Positions 49,161-59,376 are shown, counted from the stretch's first letter. The stretch is DNA of 64,000 nt from Aliivibrio wodanis (GCA_000953695.1 LN554846.1:1488001-1552000); one strand, 5' to 3'. Notes: a model not told the origin generated them from the sequence alone. Numbers and translations are program-made.

Positions 49161-49222
49161 TATCAAGTTATACCAGAATAATTAGATAATTACTGAAATT
49201 GATTTTCATTTATTAAATGCAT

Positions 49223-49263
49223 AAAAAATGGCGCTACTTAATGATTAAGTAGCGCCATTTTTA
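49223..49263. terminator. Bidirectional terminator between DUF2987 and ttcA
   Basis: AAAAAATGGCGCTACTTA and TAAGTAGCGCCATTTTT form a perfect stem of about 17 bp with a 5-base loop between convergent genes, with T tracts in both directions. Confidence 0.93.
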
Positions 49264-49289
49264 TTATTTGTAGAGTTACATCAATAAGA

Positions 49290-50213
49290 TTATTGAACGT
49301 TAACTACTTCTAATTGAAGAGATGGGTCAAACTCGGTAACAGCATCGTCACTATCAACAGTTTGAACTGGCATCTCTTCTTTATCAAAACCGATATCACC
49401 ACCATTAATGATCCCTGAGTCACGGTTAATGCTCTTAAAATCAAACAGGTTAAAATCTGCAAGGTGACTTGGAACTACGTTTTGCATCGCAGTAAACATA
49501 GATTCAATACGTCCTGGGAACTGTGTATCCCAAGTATTTAGCATTTGCTTGATATTTTGACGTTGCATATTCGGTTGTGAACCACAAAGGTTACAAGGAA
49601 TAATAGGGTAGTCAGCCATGTCAGCGTATTTGATAATGTCTTTTTCACGACAGTAAGCAAGCGGACGGATAACAACGTGCTCGCCATTATCAGAAACTAA
49701 CTTTGGTGGCATACCTTTTAGCTTGCCGCCATAGAACATGTTTAAGAACATGGTTTCTAAAATATCATCGCGGTGGTGACCAAGTGCAATTTTAGTTGCG
49801 CCTAGCTCTTTCGCTGTACGATATAAAATACCACGACGTAAACGTGAGCATAAAGAACAAGTCGTTTTACCTTCAACCAGTTTATCTTGAACAATCGAAT
49901 AGGTATCTTCTTCTACGATCTTGTATTCAACACCTAGTTTTTCTAGGTACTCTGGTAAGATTTCCGAAGGAAAGCCAGGTTGCTTTTGATCAAGGTTCAC
50001 TGCGATTAGATCAAATGAGATAGGCGCACTTTTCTTTAAGCCCATAAGAATATCAAGCATGGTAAAGCTGTCTTTACCACCAGATAGACAAACCATGATG
50101 CGGTCGCCATCTTCAATCATATTGTAATCAGCGATTGCATTACCTGTATTACGACGGATTTTCTTTTGAAGTTTATTGAAATTGAATTGCTGCGCTTTGG
50201 TTAATTCGCTCAT
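49290..50213 (-). CDS. ttcA: tRNA 2-thiocytidine biosynthesis protein TtcA
   Basis: This 307-residue protein has the PP-loop ATP pyrophosphatase motif [13 protein letters not shown] (about residues 44-56) and the two CxxC pairs of Ttc[15 protein letters not shown] and [12 protein letters not shown], that bind an iron-sulfur cluster. [19 protein letters not shown] is also diagnostic. It thiolates cytidine 32 of certain tRNAs. The location near uspE and fnr is conserved in enterobacteria and vibrios. Confidence 0.95.
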   Translation of the reverse strand: MSELTKAQQFNFNKLQKKIRRNTGNAIADYNMIEDGDRIMVCLSGGKDSFTMLDILMGLKKSAPISFDLIAVNLDQKQPGFPSEILPEYLEKLGVEYKIVEEDTYSIVQDKLVEGKTTCSLCSRLRRGILYRTAKELGATKIALGHHRDDILETMFLNMFYGGKLKGMPPKLVSDNGEHVVIRPLAYCREKDIIKYADMADYPIIPCNLCGSQPNMQRQNIKQMLNTWDTQFPGRIESMFTAMQNVVPSHLADFNLFDFKSINRDSGIINGGDIGFDKEEMPVQTVDSDDAVTEFDPSLQLEVVNVQ

Positions 50214-50309
50214 TTACTTACTCTAACCTAGTGATGAAACTGATAAGGCGGGTATTATACCCAATCAAGATCAATAAGCGAGTTTCCACAAAGATTATTT
50301 TGAGACAGA

Positions 50310-50340
50310 AAGTTGAGGGCGAATAAATAACCCTCAACTT
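50310..50340 (-). terminator. Hairpin after uspE
   Basis: AAGTTGAGGG and CCCTCAACTT form a 10-bp perfect stem with an 11-base loop, 2 bases past the uspE stop codon on the minus strand. The following T tract is weak (TTCTGTCTC). Confidence 0.7.
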
Positions 50341-50342
50341 GA

Positions 50343-51290
50343 TTAGGTATGATTAGGGTCTAGTGGGCTTATGTAGCCATCTGGTTTTAATGCCAAAATA
50401 TCACTATTGAGTAGATCTAATGTGTTTTCAGCAGTATTACCAATGAATATTGCAGATAAACCTGTGCGCCCTGTTGTTCCTAATATTACCAGTGCTGCTG
50501 AAAGCTCGTCTTCAACTTCAGAAATAATCTCTTCTGTTTGGCCTTCATAAACATGAGTTTGCTCTTCAGGGATCCCATGCTGCTGTCGTAGCGCTTTCAT
50601 TTGAGTTAAATGGTGGCCTCGTATCGCGTCTTTATATTGAATCGCATCAAATTCAGGTAGTTCGACATGAATCGAAGGTGGAGTGGACGGATAAGCATTT
50701 ACTAAGTGTGGTGTTGAGTTGAGTATATCAGCAAAATATTTTGCTTCATCAACCATTTTATCATTGAGCTGCAAATGTGAAGGGTTTTCAGAACCGACAT
50801 GGACAGAAGCAAGAATATTACCATGTTCAGGCCATGCTCTTTGTTTTACCAATAAAACAGGAATGGGGGATTTTCTTAAAAGGTGCCAATCGGTTGGAGT
50901 GAAAAATACAGTTTCTAACTTTGGATGTTGTCGTGTGGCCTTAACAACTAAATTATAATTGTCATTAAAAATCTCATGGATAATAGCTTCATAAGGTCGA
51001 TTATGCCAAACCACTTTTACGGAAATGGTAATATGTTCAGGGTATTGGTAGTTATTAATAAGAGCCTTAAATACCTTCTCTTTTTGAGAAACAACGCCAT
51101 TTCTCATTGCATTTCTCTCATCAGCAGAAAGCATCGATGTCATTTCATAAGAAAAGTCATAAATAGCACAAAATAGAGTGATATCAGATGATTTTGTACT
51201 GCGTTTAGCTATTTCTAGCGCACGGCTTAATGCTGGTTGTTCATCCTGATCCAGTATTCCAGCAACTAATATTTTACGATAGCGGTTCAT
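50343..51290 (-). CDS. uspE: Universal stress protein UspE
   Basis: This 315-residue protein has two tandem Usp domains. The first starts RKILVAGILDQDEQPALSRALEIA; the second ends with the nucleotide-binding-like VILGTTGRTGLSAIFIGNTAENTLDLL. A double-domain Usp beside fnr is UspE, which responds to stress and affects motility and adhesion in E. coli. The start at 51290 has GGAGG 7 bases upstream. An upstream extension to 51314 is unsupported. Confidence 0.93.
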   Translation of the reverse strand: MNRYRKILVAGILDQDEQPALSRALEIAKRSTKSSDITLFCAIYDFSYEMTSMLSADERNAMRNGVVSQKEKVFKALINNYQYPEHITISVKVVWHNRPYEAIIHEIFNDNYNLVVKATRQHPKLETVFFTPTDWHLLRKSPIPVLLVKQRAWPEHGNILASVHVGSENPSHLQLNDKMVDEAKYFADILNSTPHLVNAYPSTPPSIHVELPEFDAIQYKDAIRGHHLTQMKALRQQHGIPEEQTHVYEGQTEEIISEVEDELSAALVILGTTGRTGLSAIFIGNTAENTLDLLNSDILALKPDGYISPLDPNHT

Positions 51291-51381
51291 ACTAACCTCC
51301 CTTGGTAAAACCAATTCATAAAATCATTCTGTGTATTTACTGTAGCAGTTTGTGGGTAAAAATGGGGGAGGGAGATGTAAA

Positions 51382-51415
51382 AAAGTGAGATACATCAAGA
51401 GATATACCTCACTTT
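51382..51415 (-). terminator. Terminator after fnr
   Basis: On the minus strand AAAGTGAG and CTCACTTT form an 8-bp stem followed by a T run (CTCACTTTTTTACATC). It starts 23 bases past the fnr stop codon and separates fnr from uspE. Confidence 0.8.
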
Positions 51416-51437
51416 AAAAGATTTTAATTGATTTGGA

Positions 51438-52199
51438 TTATTTAACTTCTTTTGCTGATCCAGCAAGTTCAGCTAATGCATCATGATCATTGATTGTGAT
51501 GTATTTACCTTTAACCGTTAGCATCTCTGTTTTTTGGAAACGACCAAGCAAACGGCTGATAGTTTCAACAGTTAGACCTAGGTAGTTACCAATATCACCA
51601 CGAGTCATAGTCAAACGGAACTCTCTTGGAGAAAAACCACGCTGGTGGAAACGAGTCGATAGGTTGTATAAGAAAGCAGCTAAACGCTCTTCTGCATTTT
51701 TCTTAGACAGCAACAAAATCATTTCTTGGTCGCCTTTAATTTCATTACTCATTAAACGCATGATTTGTTGACGTAGTTTTGGCATCTTACCTGATAGGTC
51801 ATCAAGGATTTCGTATGGGATTTCACAAACCATTGATGTTTCTAGCGCTTGAGCAAAGCTTGGATGTTCAGCGTCAGTGATAGCATCAAAGCCAACAAGA
51901 TCGCCAGCTAGATGGAAAGCGGTAATCTGTTCATCACCTTGCTCAGTGATAGTGTAGCTTTTAATCGTGCCTGAACGAATCGCATATAATGAACGTAACT
52001 CATCACCGGCTTTAAATAGTTCTTGGCCTTTTTGAATCGGTTTTTTACGTTCAATAATTTCGTCAAGTTGATCTAATTCTGATTCATTCAAAGTAAATGG
52101 AATGCATAATTGACTGATACTGCAATCTTGGCAGTGAATGGCACAACCGCCTGATTGAATTCGTTTGCTTGCTGAGTTATCTGACATCATCTGCTTCAA
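51438..52199 (-). CDS. fnr: Anaerobic global regulator Fnr
   Basis: This 253-residue protein is nearly collinear with E. coli FNR. Iron-sulfur ligands are C23, C26 and C32 in [14 protein letters not shown], plus a fourth in SMVCEIPYE. The cAMP-receptor-like beta roll, the dimer helix and the HTH ([21 protein letters not shown]) follow. The oxygen-labile 4Fe-4S cluster allows DNA binding only when oxygen is low. The gene is followed downstream by uspE and preceded by the cbb3 assembly genes. A near-consensus Fnr box lies 12 bases upstream of the start, implying autoregulation. Confidence 0.96.
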   Translation of the reverse strand: MKQMMSDNSASKRIQSGGCAIHCQDCSISQLCIPFTLNESELDQLDEIIERKKPIQKGQELFKAGDELRSLYAIRSGTIKSYTITEQGDEQITAFHLAGDLVGFDAITDAEHPSFAQALETSMVCEIPYEILDDLSGKMPKLRQQIMRLMSNEIKGDQEMILLLSKKNAEERLAAFLYNLSTRFHQRGFSPREFRLTMTRGDIGNYLGLTVETISRLLGRFQKTEMLTVKGKYITINDHDALAELAGSAKEVK

Positions 52200-52210
52200 T
52201 GCTCTTATAA

Positions 52211-52224
52211 TTGATATATGTCAA
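52211..52224. promoter_or_regulatory. Fnr box upstream of fnr
   Basis: TTGATATATGTCAA fits TTGAT-N4-ATCAA with a single mismatch. Its position 12 bases before the fnr start would put it over the promoter or start of transcription, a position that favours repression. This is the arrangement of autoregulated fnr genes. Confidence 0.7.
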
Positions 52225-52285
52225 TTTTAGCACTAACCAGTACCAAAGTGGTAGCATAAAAACAAAAGTATGCAAAAATTTATAA

Positions 52286-52960
52286 TTAAATTAATTGTTG
52301 TAACGCAATATAAACGGTATGAATACCATAGCCGAGTAATAAAGTAGCACTTATGTTTTTGGTTAGTTTATTATTTATTAATGTATGAAAGGTGTGTGCA
52401 CCAATACCAACTAGAAACATAGCCGGTAATGTTCCAAGTCCAAACGCTAACATAATTAAAGTACCGTTGAGCGCTCCTCCAGAAACCGCCGCCCAACTTA
52501 AGGTTGAATAGACTAGTCCACAAGGTAACCATCCCCAGAGAAATCCAAAAGGGATAGCATGAAATGGGGATTTTAAAGGAAGCAGCGGCTTAGTTAGAGG
52601 GGATATATATTGCCAAAGTTTCTTACCAATGACTTCTATATAAGCAAGGCCTTTCCACCAATTAGCGATATAAAGAGCAAGCAGACACATGAGTAATCCA
52701 GCGAAGATACGCAAGCAAACTAGTGCACTATAACTTTGTGCTGTTGAGGCAATAGATACAAATAACCCTCCGATTATAAAACCAAAAGTTGAATACGAAA
52801 CGATTCTTCCAATATTATAAAGAAGTATAAACAACCAACGAGGGTAGCCAGTTTTAACAGAATTCATTGAAATTACCGCAGAAATGCCACCGCACATTCC
52901 AATGCAGTGGCCGGCTCCCATTAATCCAACAACAAACGCACCGATAAAATCAATGTTCAT
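52286..52960 (-). CDS. TauE/SafE-like membrane protein of the cbb3 assembly cluster
   Basis: This 224-residue protein with about six membrane helices contains MGAGHCIGMCGGISAVISMN near the start (a CxxxC metal-site-like motif) and GFLWGWLPCGLVYSTLSWA later. It belongs to the group annotated as sulfite exporter TauE/SafE or heavy-metal transporter, found beside ccoS in many proteobacteria. It may help in copper or redox delivery for cbb3 oxidase; the exact role is not settled. It overlaps the end of ccoS by 11 bases, so it is part of the ccoH-ccoI-ccoS unit. Confidence 0.8.
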   Translation of the reverse strand: MNIDFIGAFVVGLMGAGHCIGMCGGISAVISMNSVKTGYPRWLFILLYNIGRIVSYSTFGFIIGGLFVSIASTAQSYSALVCLRIFAGLLMCLLALYIANWWKGLAYIEVIGKKLWQYISPLTKPLLPLKSPFHAIPFGFLWGWLPCGLVYSTLSWAAVSGGALNGTLIMLAFGLGTLPAMFLVGIGAHTFHTLINNKLTKNISATLLLGYGIHTVYIALQQLI

Positions 52961-53120
52961 CTTTTTTCTTTTTTATTGGTGTCTCTTCATCAAATAAGAT
53001 TTCTGTTCCTTGACGGTCAAGATCTTCAAACTGGTCACTTTTTACTGCCCAAATGAAAACCGCAACAGCGACACACACCAACATAATAGCGATTGGAATT
53101 AATAAATATAAACTAGCCAT
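52950..53120 (-). CDS. ccoS: cbb3 oxidase assembly protein CcoS
   Basis: This 56-residue protein (MASLYLLIPIAIMLVCVAVA) has one N-terminal membrane helix, then FIWAVKSDQFEDLDRQGTEIL, the CcoS signature where DLD and the QG are conserved, and a charged tail. CcoS is needed for haem and copper insertion into the CcoN subunit. It overlaps ccoI by 8 bases and the TauE/SafE-like gene by 11, indicating tight translational coupling. Confidence 0.93.
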   Translation of the reverse strand: MASLYLLIPIAIMLVCVAVAVFIWAVKSDQFEDLDRQGTEILFDEETPIKKKKDEH

Positions 53121-55491
53121 TTTCTTTTAATAACCTAAGAGAGTTCGACACAACAATAATAGAACTTCCAGACATGCCTACAACAGCAATATAAGGAGCA
53201 ACTAAACCCATAACTGCTAACGGTAATATAATGGCATTATAACCTAAAGCCCATGCTAAGTTTTCACGGATAATTTTACGAGTTTTCATCGCTAGCTCTC
53301 TAGCTTCTATCAGTCGAGATAAATTATCACCAAGAAGGATCATATCTGCAGAGGCTTTGGCAACATCAGTTCCTGAACCCATTGCAATTGATAAATGAGC
53401 GCCAGCAAGGGTAGGAGCATCATTAATGCCATCACCTACCATTAAGCTCACTTCATGCTTTGGTAATGATTTTAAATAATCCAGCTTTCCTTGCGGTGTT
53501 GCTCCGGAAATAACTTCATCAATGTTCAAAGCATTAGCCACTTTCCCTACCGATGAGCTACTGTCACCAGTTAACATCGTCACTTTAATGCCTAAATTAT
53601 GCAGTGATTGAATTAAGGCCTGGCTTTCTTGACGAATTGGGTCATCTAGAGAAAAAGCAGCAACTGGTTGTCCATTTTTAGACAACCATACTTGATAATC
53701 TTGATGGTTTTCTAATTCACAATCTTTCGCGGCAAAAGCTTTATGACCAATTTTCCATTCATCATTGCCAATAAACCCTTGTAAACCAGATCCAATAATA
53801 TTTTCAACGCTATCAAAGTGAGTTTGAGTTGAGTCTCTGTATTGTGAGAAAGCACGTGCAATAGGGTGATTAGCAAAAGATTCCATTTCAGCTGCTATCA
53901 TTTTTGTTGTGTCTTCTGACATATCAGTAAAGGAATGAACTTGAGTTAATCTAATATTCCCTTCGGTTAACGTGCCTGTTTTATCAATAACTAAACGGTT
54001 AACTTTACACAGTGTTTCTAAAACATGGCCACGACGAAGCATTAGCCCAAGCTGTGCTAGTCGAGAGGTTGAACAGGTAATGGCTGTTGGTGTTGCTAGT
54101 GATAACGCACAAGGACAAGTAGCCACAAGAACTGAAAGCATGATCCAAAAAGCATCGTCTGGTTTTGTTTCGTGCCAGTAAAACCAAGTAAATGCAGAGA
54201 TGATTAGAATACCAGCCACAAAATAACGAGCGACCAGATCTGCAATTTCAGCAACTTTAGGTTTAGACATTTGCGCTTCATCTTGAAGTTTTACAATGTT
54301 TGATATCAAAGAGTCGGCTTTGGTTTTGGTTACTTTTATTGTTAAGTTACCATCGCCATTGATAGTACCAGCGTAAACTGGATCGGTTTCTTTTTTTGCT
54401 ACTGGCATTGATTCACCAGTAAACATAGACTCATCAATTGCACTGCACCCTGAAATAACAATACCATCAGCAGGGAGATGCTCTCCAGGAGGAACAATTA
54501 CCGTATCATCAACATCAAGTGTTCGAGCAGGAACTTTCTTACCTGATGTTAATGTTGCCATTACTGGAATAAGCTTTAACAGGTTTCCTGTAATTGCAGC
54601 TGCTTTTCGACGTGCGCGCATTTCAAGGAATCGACCGAGCAATAAAAAGAAGGTAAACATGGCGACAGATTCAAAGAAAACTTCGCCAGATTCAGTAACG
54701 GTTGCTACGACACTTGCGAAATAAGCAAATAACATAGCAATTGATACGGGAACATCCATTCCTAGGGTTCTGGCTTTTAAACTGCGCCATGCATTCATAT
54801 AAAATGGTAGTGCAGAGTAGAGCATAACCGGCGTTGCAAAAACTAAGCTAACATAGCGTAGGTAATTTTTAAATTCGGCATCAAGATCACCAAAGACTTC
54901 AAGATATAAAGCAACGGCAAGCATCATGACTTGCATCGTAGCTAAACCTGCAACACCTAAACGATATAAGTATTGCTTCATTGAACGGTGATATTCTTCT
55001 TCTTGTTTGTCTGCTTCAAATGGAGCTGCTTTATACCCCAGTTGATGAATAAGAGTAAGAAGGGTACTTAATTTAGTTTCTTCTGGGTTCCAACTCAGCA
55101 ATGCTCGATGTGTAGAGGTGTTCACTTTTATTTGATGAATACCTTGTGCATTAGCAAGTTGCTTTTCGATTAACCAAGCACATGCAGCACAAGAAACGCC
55201 ATCGAGTGACAGCGTCACTTCTTTGAAGTTGTTATTCGTACGTATGAACTCTTTTTGAATCTCATTATGATCATAATGAGCTAGGGCTTTTAGTTGCTCT
55301 GGGACTAAATCTGCTTTATCGGCAGGGGCCGTACGATATTGATAATAAGAAGAAAGGCCATTTTCAACGATAGTTTGCGCTACTGATTCACAGCCTGGGC
55401 AACACATATCACGGGTTTCACCTAAAATATCGATTTGAAAACTAGAGCCTGAAGGTACAGGCTCACTGCAGTGATAACAATCCTTCGACAT
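53113..55491 (-). CDS. ccoI: Copper-exporting P1B-type ATPase CcoI (FixI)
   Basis: This 792-residue protein has an N-terminal cysteine-rich zinc-finger-like segment (CYHCSEPVP and MCCPGCESV) and a heavy-metal-associated domain GVSCAACAWLIEK. Eight membrane helices carry the copper-binding CPC (VATCPCALSLATPTAI), and the P-type ATPase core shows FTGESMPV, DKTGTLTEG and GDGINDAPTL. CcoI sends copper to the periplasm for cbb3 assembly rather than for detoxification. It lies between ccoH and ccoS, the conserved order. Confidence 0.95.
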   Translation of the reverse strand: MSKDCYHCSEPVPSGSSFQIDILGETRDMCCPGCESVAQTIVENGLSSYYQYRTAPADKADLVPEQLKALAHYDHNEIQKEFIRTNNNFKEVTLSLDGVSCAACAWLIEKQLANAQGIHQIKVNTSTHRALLSWNPEETKLSTLLTLIHQLGYKAAPFEADKQEEEYHRSMKQYLYRLGVAGLATMQVMMLAVALYLEVFGDLDAEFKNYLRYVSLVFATPVMLYSALPFYMNAWRSLKARTLGMDVPVSIAMLFAYFASVVATVTESGEVFFESVAMFTFFLLLGRFLEMRARRKAAAITGNLLKLIPVMATLTSGKKVPARTLDVDDTVIVPPGEHLPADGIVISGCSAIDESMFTGESMPVAKKETDPVYAGTINGDGNLTIKVTKTKADSLISNIVKLQDEAQMSKPKVAEIADLVARYFVAGILIISAFTWFYWHETKPDDAFWIMLSVLVATCPCALSLATPTAITCSTSRLAQLGLMLRRGHVLETLCKVNRLVIDKTGTLTEGNIRLTQVHSFTDMSEDTTKMIAAEMESFANHPIARAFSQYRDSTQTHFDSVENIIGSGLQGFIGNDEWKIGHKAFAAKDCELENHQDYQVWLSKNGQPVAAFSLDDPIRQESQALIQSLHNLGIKVTMLTGDSSSSVGKVANALNIDEVISGATPQGKLDYLKSLPKHEVSLMVGDGINDAPTLAGAHLSIAMGSGTDVAKASADMILLGDNLSRLIEARELAMKTRKIIRENLAWALGYNAIILPLAVMGLVAPYIAVVGMSGSSIIVVSNSLRLLKENG

Positions 55492-55509
55492 ACGGTTTAC
55501 TTACCTTAT

Positions 55510-55989
55510 CTATTTACCTAAGGGGAAAAAATCTTCAGTGGGAAAGTTTGTGCGGCCTTGGATCATCCATGAACTATCATGAGGTAATAATTCAATAAAC
55601 CAAGGGCCTGTTAATGGTTCATCTAGGTTAATACGATAAATGTTTTTCGCATCCGATGTTAATAATTGTGAGAAATCGTGGTTTGGTAACGTTCTATGGG
55701 TGAAAGTAGCATTAATTGCAGGGTTATGCTCTAGCTTACCTTTATTAATTTTAATTTCAATTGTGTTACCTACACTGCGAACCTTAGCAAAAATGGAAAG
55801 TTCTTGAGCTACTTTGATTTTTGAAAGATCGACGTTTATTGCTTTGCCTTTCTTATAATAGTCCTCTGCGACCAGATCAACATCGTGCTCTACAAATAAA
55901 ATGTAAGTTGATATACAAGCAACGACAACGGTACCAGGAAGGATGATGAGAAACCAAGGCCAGAACTGCTTATACCAAGGTTGAGACAT
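55510..55989 (-). CDS. ccoH: cbb3 oxidase assembly protein CcoH (FixH)
   Basis: This 159-residue protein has one membrane helix (FWPWFLIILPGTVVVACISTYILF) followed by VDLVAEDYYKKGKAINVDLSK, the FixH hallmark, and a periplasmic beta-rich domain ending RTNFP. It stabilises the oxidase during assembly with CcoI. The start at 55989 matches the family; a longer frame to 56076 does not. It starts 108 bases after ccoP, in the same direction. Confidence 0.9.
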   Translation of the reverse strand: MSQPWYKQFWPWFLIILPGTVVVACISTYILFVEHDVDLVAEDYYKKGKAINVDLSKIKVAQELSIFAKVRSVGNTIEIKINKGKLEHNPAINATFTHRTLPNHDFSQLLTSDAKNIYRINLDEPLTGPWFIELLPHDSSWMIQGRTNFPTEDFFPLGK

Positions 55990-56096
55990 AGTAATGATTC
56001 CTATTAAAGATCTTTCTAATTGCAAAAAGATGAGTTTATAAAGTAGCGTCTTAAGGCGGAAAAAGCCCCTGAACATACAGGGGCTATTATGATTTA

Positions 56097-57068
56097 TTAC
56101 TTGTTACTTAAGCTCCAGACATAGGCAGAAAGAAGTTGAATTTTCTCTTCACCTAATATGTCTTTCCAAGCTGGCATTACACCTTGACGGCCATTAGCTA
56201 CTGTTTCAGTAACATCGGCACGAGAATCGCCAAATAACCAATCATTGTCAGTTAGGTCCGGTGCACCTAGAGCAGGGTTACCTTTACCATCTGTACCATG
56301 ACAAGCAGCACAAACGATGAATCGTTGTTTACCTGCAGCGGCATCTTTAACGTTTACTTTACGGCCAGATAGGCTAAGAGTATAAGTTACTACTTCTTTA
56401 ACGCCATCAGCACCTAAAGCATCTCCCCAAGCTGGCATGTTACCAATACGACCATTCATAATAGTTGTTTTGATTGCTTGTGGCTCACCACCATATAACC
56501 ATGCGTTATCGGTTAGGTTAGGGAAGCCTTTCATGCCTCTTGCATCTGAACTATGACATTGAGAACAGTTCTGTAGGAACAAACGTTGACCTACTTTCAA
56601 TGCTTCGTCGTCATTTGCAATATCAGTAATAGCTCGGAACTCAGAGGTTCCTGGCTTATATGCAAGTTTTGAGAATGTTTCTCCGAAATTCGTATTTGCA
56701 TCATCTAATTCACGGGCAAACTGATCAAGCGTTTTCTCTTTATGAGAACGCTCAATTGATGCGCGTGATTCTTCAACAGTACGAACAGTTTGGTCTGAAC
56801 TTGTCCAGCCTAAAACGCCTTTAAAGTTACCTAATCCTGGATAAAGAATTAAGTAAACAACAGAAAAAGCAATGGTAGCCCAAAACATGTAAGTCCACCA
56901 TTTTGGTAATGGGTTGTTGAGTTCACGAATACCGTCGTATTCATGACCCATGTCTTCACCTTCAGGAACACCTGTTGTGTTTTTTAGGCAAAAACGAAGT
57001 AGTAAACCACAACCAATTAATGTACCAATACTAATGATACTTATCCAGAGACTCCAAAAAGTACTCAT
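56097..57068 (-). CDS. ccoP: cbb3 oxidase subunit III, diheme cytochrome c CcoP
   Basis: This 323-residue protein has two membrane helices at the start (WISIISIGTLIGCGLLLRF and WWTYMFWATIAFSVVYLILYPGL). Two cytochrome c domains follow, with haem motifs CSQCH (about residue 169) and CAACH (about 255), each followed by NLTDNAWL/DLTDNDWL. CcoP passes electrons from the bc1 complex to CcoO and CcoN. It starts at the overlapping TAATG end of ccoQ. Confidence 0.95.
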   Translation of the reverse strand: MSTFWSLWISIISIGTLIGCGLLLRFCLKNTTGVPEGEDMGHEYDGIRELNNPLPKWWTYMFWATIAFSVVYLILYPGLGNFKGVLGWTSSDQTVRTVEESRASIERSHKEKTLDQFARELDDANTNFGETFSKLAYKPGTSEFRAITDIANDDEALKVGQRLFLQNCSQCHSSDARGMKGFPNLTDNAWLYGGEPQAIKTTIMNGRIGNMPAWGDALGADGVKEVVTYTLSLSGRKVNVKDAAAGKQRFIVCAACHGTDGKGNPALGAPDLTDNDWLFGDSRADVTETVANGRQGVMPAWKDILGEEKIQLLSAYVWSLSNK

Positions 57069-57247
57069 TATTTATCAACTCCTGTCTTATTTTGGCTTGA
57101 AGTATCTTCGTGTTCATCAGCAAAAACTAAGTTAGCCGCTTCATCGAAGCGAGCGGTCTGTTTTTTACTGTAAGCCCAGAAAATAATACCTATCATGCTG
57201 CAGAACAGAATGACAGTCCAAATTGCATGAATAGTTCCAGCGTCCAT
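57068..57247 (-). CDS. ccoQ: cbb3 oxidase subunit CcoQ
   Basis: This 59-residue protein begins MDAGTIHAIWTVILFCSMIG, one membrane helix, and continues IIFWAYSKKQTARFDEAANL, the CcoQ pattern. CcoQ stabilises the oxidase under oxygen. AGGAGG lies 7 bases before the start. It overlaps ccoP (stop and start share TAATG) and follows ccoO by 10 bases. Confidence 0.93.
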   Translation of the reverse strand: MDAGTIHAIWTVILFCSMIGIIFWAYSKKQTARFDEAANLVFADEHEDTSSQNKTGVDK

Positions 57248-57257
57248 ATGGACCTCC

Positions 57258-57869
57258 TTACTTCATTGCATGACCAAGAGATTGAAGATAAGCAATAAGC
57301 GCATCCATCTCTGTCTTGCCTTTAACCGCATCAGCCGCATTTTTTACGTCTTCTTCAGTGTATGGAACACCAAAGTTATTACGGAAAATAGCAATTTTTT
57401 GCGATGTTAGTTCACCATCTAACACGTTTTCTTCCAACCAAGGGAAGCCTGGCATGTTTGATTCAGGAACCACATCACGAGGGTTGATTAGGTGAACACG
57501 GTGCCATTCATCAGAATAACGCTCACCAACACGAGCTAGATCTGGACCAGTACGTTTAGAACCCCATAAAAATGGATGTTCCCAAACGCTTTCACCAGCA
57601 ACAGAGTAATGACCGTAACGTTCCGTTTCTGCACGGAATGGTCGGATCATTTGACTATGACATACATTACAACCTTCACGGATGTAAATATCACGGCCTT
57701 CCATTTCTAATGGCGTGTAAGCTCGTAAGTTTTCTACCGGCTCAGTCGTTTGTTTTTGGAAAATTAGAGGAGTAATCTCAACTAATGCACCAAAACTGAT
57801 TGCAACGACAATTAAAACCGCAAGAAGGCCCACATTTTTTTCTATGATTTCATGACGATTAGAACTCAT
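57258..57869 (-). CDS. ccoO: cbb3 oxidase subunit II, monoheme cytochrome c CcoO
   Basis: This 203-residue protein has an N-terminal membrane anchor ([23 protein letters not shown]) and one haem c motif in [15 protein letters not shown]. It also has the family motifs [30 protein letters not shown] and [15 protein letters not shown]. It carries electrons from CcoP to the CcoN active site. The start at 57869 matches homologues; the longer open frame to 58109 reads into ccoN and is an artefact. It follows ccoN by 11 bases. Confidence 0.95.
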   Translation of the reverse strand: MSSNRHEIIEKNVGLLAVLIVVAISFGALVEITPLIFQKQTTEPVENLRAYTPLEMEGRDIYIREGCNVCHSQMIRPFRAETERYGHYSVAGESVWEHPFLWGSKRTGPDLARVGERYSDEWHRVHLINPRDVVPESNMPGFPWLEENVLDGELTSQKIAIFRNNFGVPYTEEDVKNAADAVKGKTEMDALIAYLQSLGHAMK

Positions 57870-57880
57870 AACATGGTCTC

Positions 57881-59311
57881 CTATAATACTGGTTGTGGAA
57901 TTGCTTTTAGGCTGTTCTTCGGAGCAGAGATAGTCTTGTATGCATTGTATGCAAGTAAGAACATTCCTGATAAGAAGATTAGACCACCTAAGAAGCGAAC
58001 AAAGTAGAATGGGTAAGATGCTTCTAGTGATTCCACAAAGCTGTACGTTAATGTGCCATCCGCATTTACTGCACGCCACATTAGACCTTGCATAACACCT
58101 GAAATCCACATTGCTACGATATAAAGAACTGTACCGATAGTCGCTAACCAGAAATGAACATTGATTAGTGATACAGAGTACATACGCTCTTGGCCAAATA
58201 GCTTAGGAATTAAGTGGTATAAAGAACCAATTGAAACCATTGCAACCCAGCCTAACGCACCAGAATGCACGTGACCGATAGTCCAGTCAGTGTAGTGAGA
58301 TAGGGCGTTTACAGATTTAATCGCCATCATAGGGCCTTCAAAGGTAGACATACCATAGAAAGACAGAGACACAATTAAGAATCGAAGAATAGGGTCATAA
58401 CGAAGTTTATGCCAAGCACCAGACAGCGTCATTATACCATTGATCATGCCGCCCCAAGATGGTGCGAATAGAACTAATGACATAACCATACCTAGTGACT
58501 GAGTCCAGTCAGGTAAAGCTGTGTAATGTAAGTGGTGAGGACCGGCCCAGATATAAAGTGATACTAATGCCCAGAAGTGAACAATAGATAAACGGTAAGA
58601 ATATACAGGACGTTCCGCTTGTTTTGGTACAAAGTAATACATCATGCCAAGGAAGCCAGCAGTCAGTAGGAAGCCTACTGCATTGTGACCGTACCACCAT
58701 TGAACCATTGCATCAACAGCACCAGAATAAATCGAATACGATTTTGTCATCGATACAGGAACAGCAAGGCTATTCACAATATGAAGAACTGCAACGGTTA
58801 AAATGAAGGCTCCAAAGAACCAGTTTGCAACGTAAATATGTGATGTCTTACGTTTAAACAAAGTTCCAAAGAAAACGATAGCATACGCAACCCAAACTAA
58901 AGTGATTGCGATATCAATCGGCCACTCTAATTCTGCGTATTCTTTACCTGATGTCATACCTAGAGGCAACGTAATCGCTGCTGCTAAGATAATTGCTTGC
59001 CAACCCCAGAAGGTGAACGCAACTAATGGACCACCGAACAAACGTGTTTGACAAGTGCGCTGAACAACATAATAAGATGTTGCGAACAGGGCGCTTGTAC
59101 CGAATGCGAAAATTACTGCATTTGTATGCAGAGGACGCAGACGGCTATACGTAAGCCACGGTGTGTCGAAATTAAGTTGCGGCCAAACTAATTGAGCGGC
59201 AATTAGTACACCCACACCCATGCCAACAATACCCCATAGTATGGTAACTAAAGAGAACTGACGAACAACGGTATAGTTGTAGTTTTGTTCATGCTGCTGT
59301 ACTTGGCTCAT
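57881..59311 (-). CDS. ccoN: cbb3 oxidase catalytic subunit I CcoN
   Basis: This 476-residue protein has twelve membrane helices and the haem and copper ligands of a C-type haem-copper oxidase. Low-spin haem histidines lie in [13 protein letters not shown] and [13 protein letters not shown], CuB histidines in [10 protein letters not shown] and [13 protein letters not shown]. It reduces oxygen to water with high affinity and pumps protons, supporting respiration at low oxygen. It is the first gene of ccoNOQP; the assembly genes follow. The oxidase is normally induced by Fnr, but no clear Fnr box is visible in its promoter region. Confidence 0.96.
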   Translation of the reverse strand: MSQVQQHEQNYNYTVVRQFSLVTILWGIVGMGVGVLIAAQLVWPQLNFDTPWLTYSRLRPLHTNAVIFAFGTSALFATSYYVVQRTCQTRLFGGPLVAFTFWGWQAIILAAAITLPLGMTSGKEYAELEWPIDIAITLVWVAYAIVFFGTLFKRKTSHIYVANWFFGAFILTVAVLHIVNSLAVPVSMTKSYSIYSGAVDAMVQWWYGHNAVGFLLTAGFLGMMYYFVPKQAERPVYSYRLSIVHFWALVSLYIWAGPHHLHYTALPDWTQSLGMVMSLVLFAPSWGGMINGIMTLSGAWHKLRYDPILRFLIVSLSFYGMSTFEGPMMAIKSVNALSHYTDWTIGHVHSGALGWVAMVSIGSLYHLIPKLFGQERMYSVSLINVHFWLATIGTVLYIVAMWISGVMQGLMWRAVNADGTLTYSFVESLEASYPFYFVRFLGGLIFLSGMFLLAYNAYKTISAPKNSLKAIPQPVL

Positions 59312-59359
59312 AATTGCATGCTTCCACTTTTATTATAACTACACTTTACTTTCCATAGT

Positions 59360-59376
59360 GCGAACAAAATGTTCGC
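59360..59376. promoter_or_regulatory. Palindrome in the ccoN promoter region
   Basis: GCGAACA-AAA-TGTTCGC is a perfect 7-bp inverted repeat 49 bases before the ccoN start, in the gap to a divergent small gene. It is not an Fnr or ArcA consensus site. It may bind another regulator or form a leader hairpin. Confidence 0.5.

Noticed and set aside
57870-58109. Upstream extension of the ccoO frame
   Set aside because: It overlaps the ccoN coding sequence and adds residues not found in CcoO. The ATG at 57869 matches the family start.
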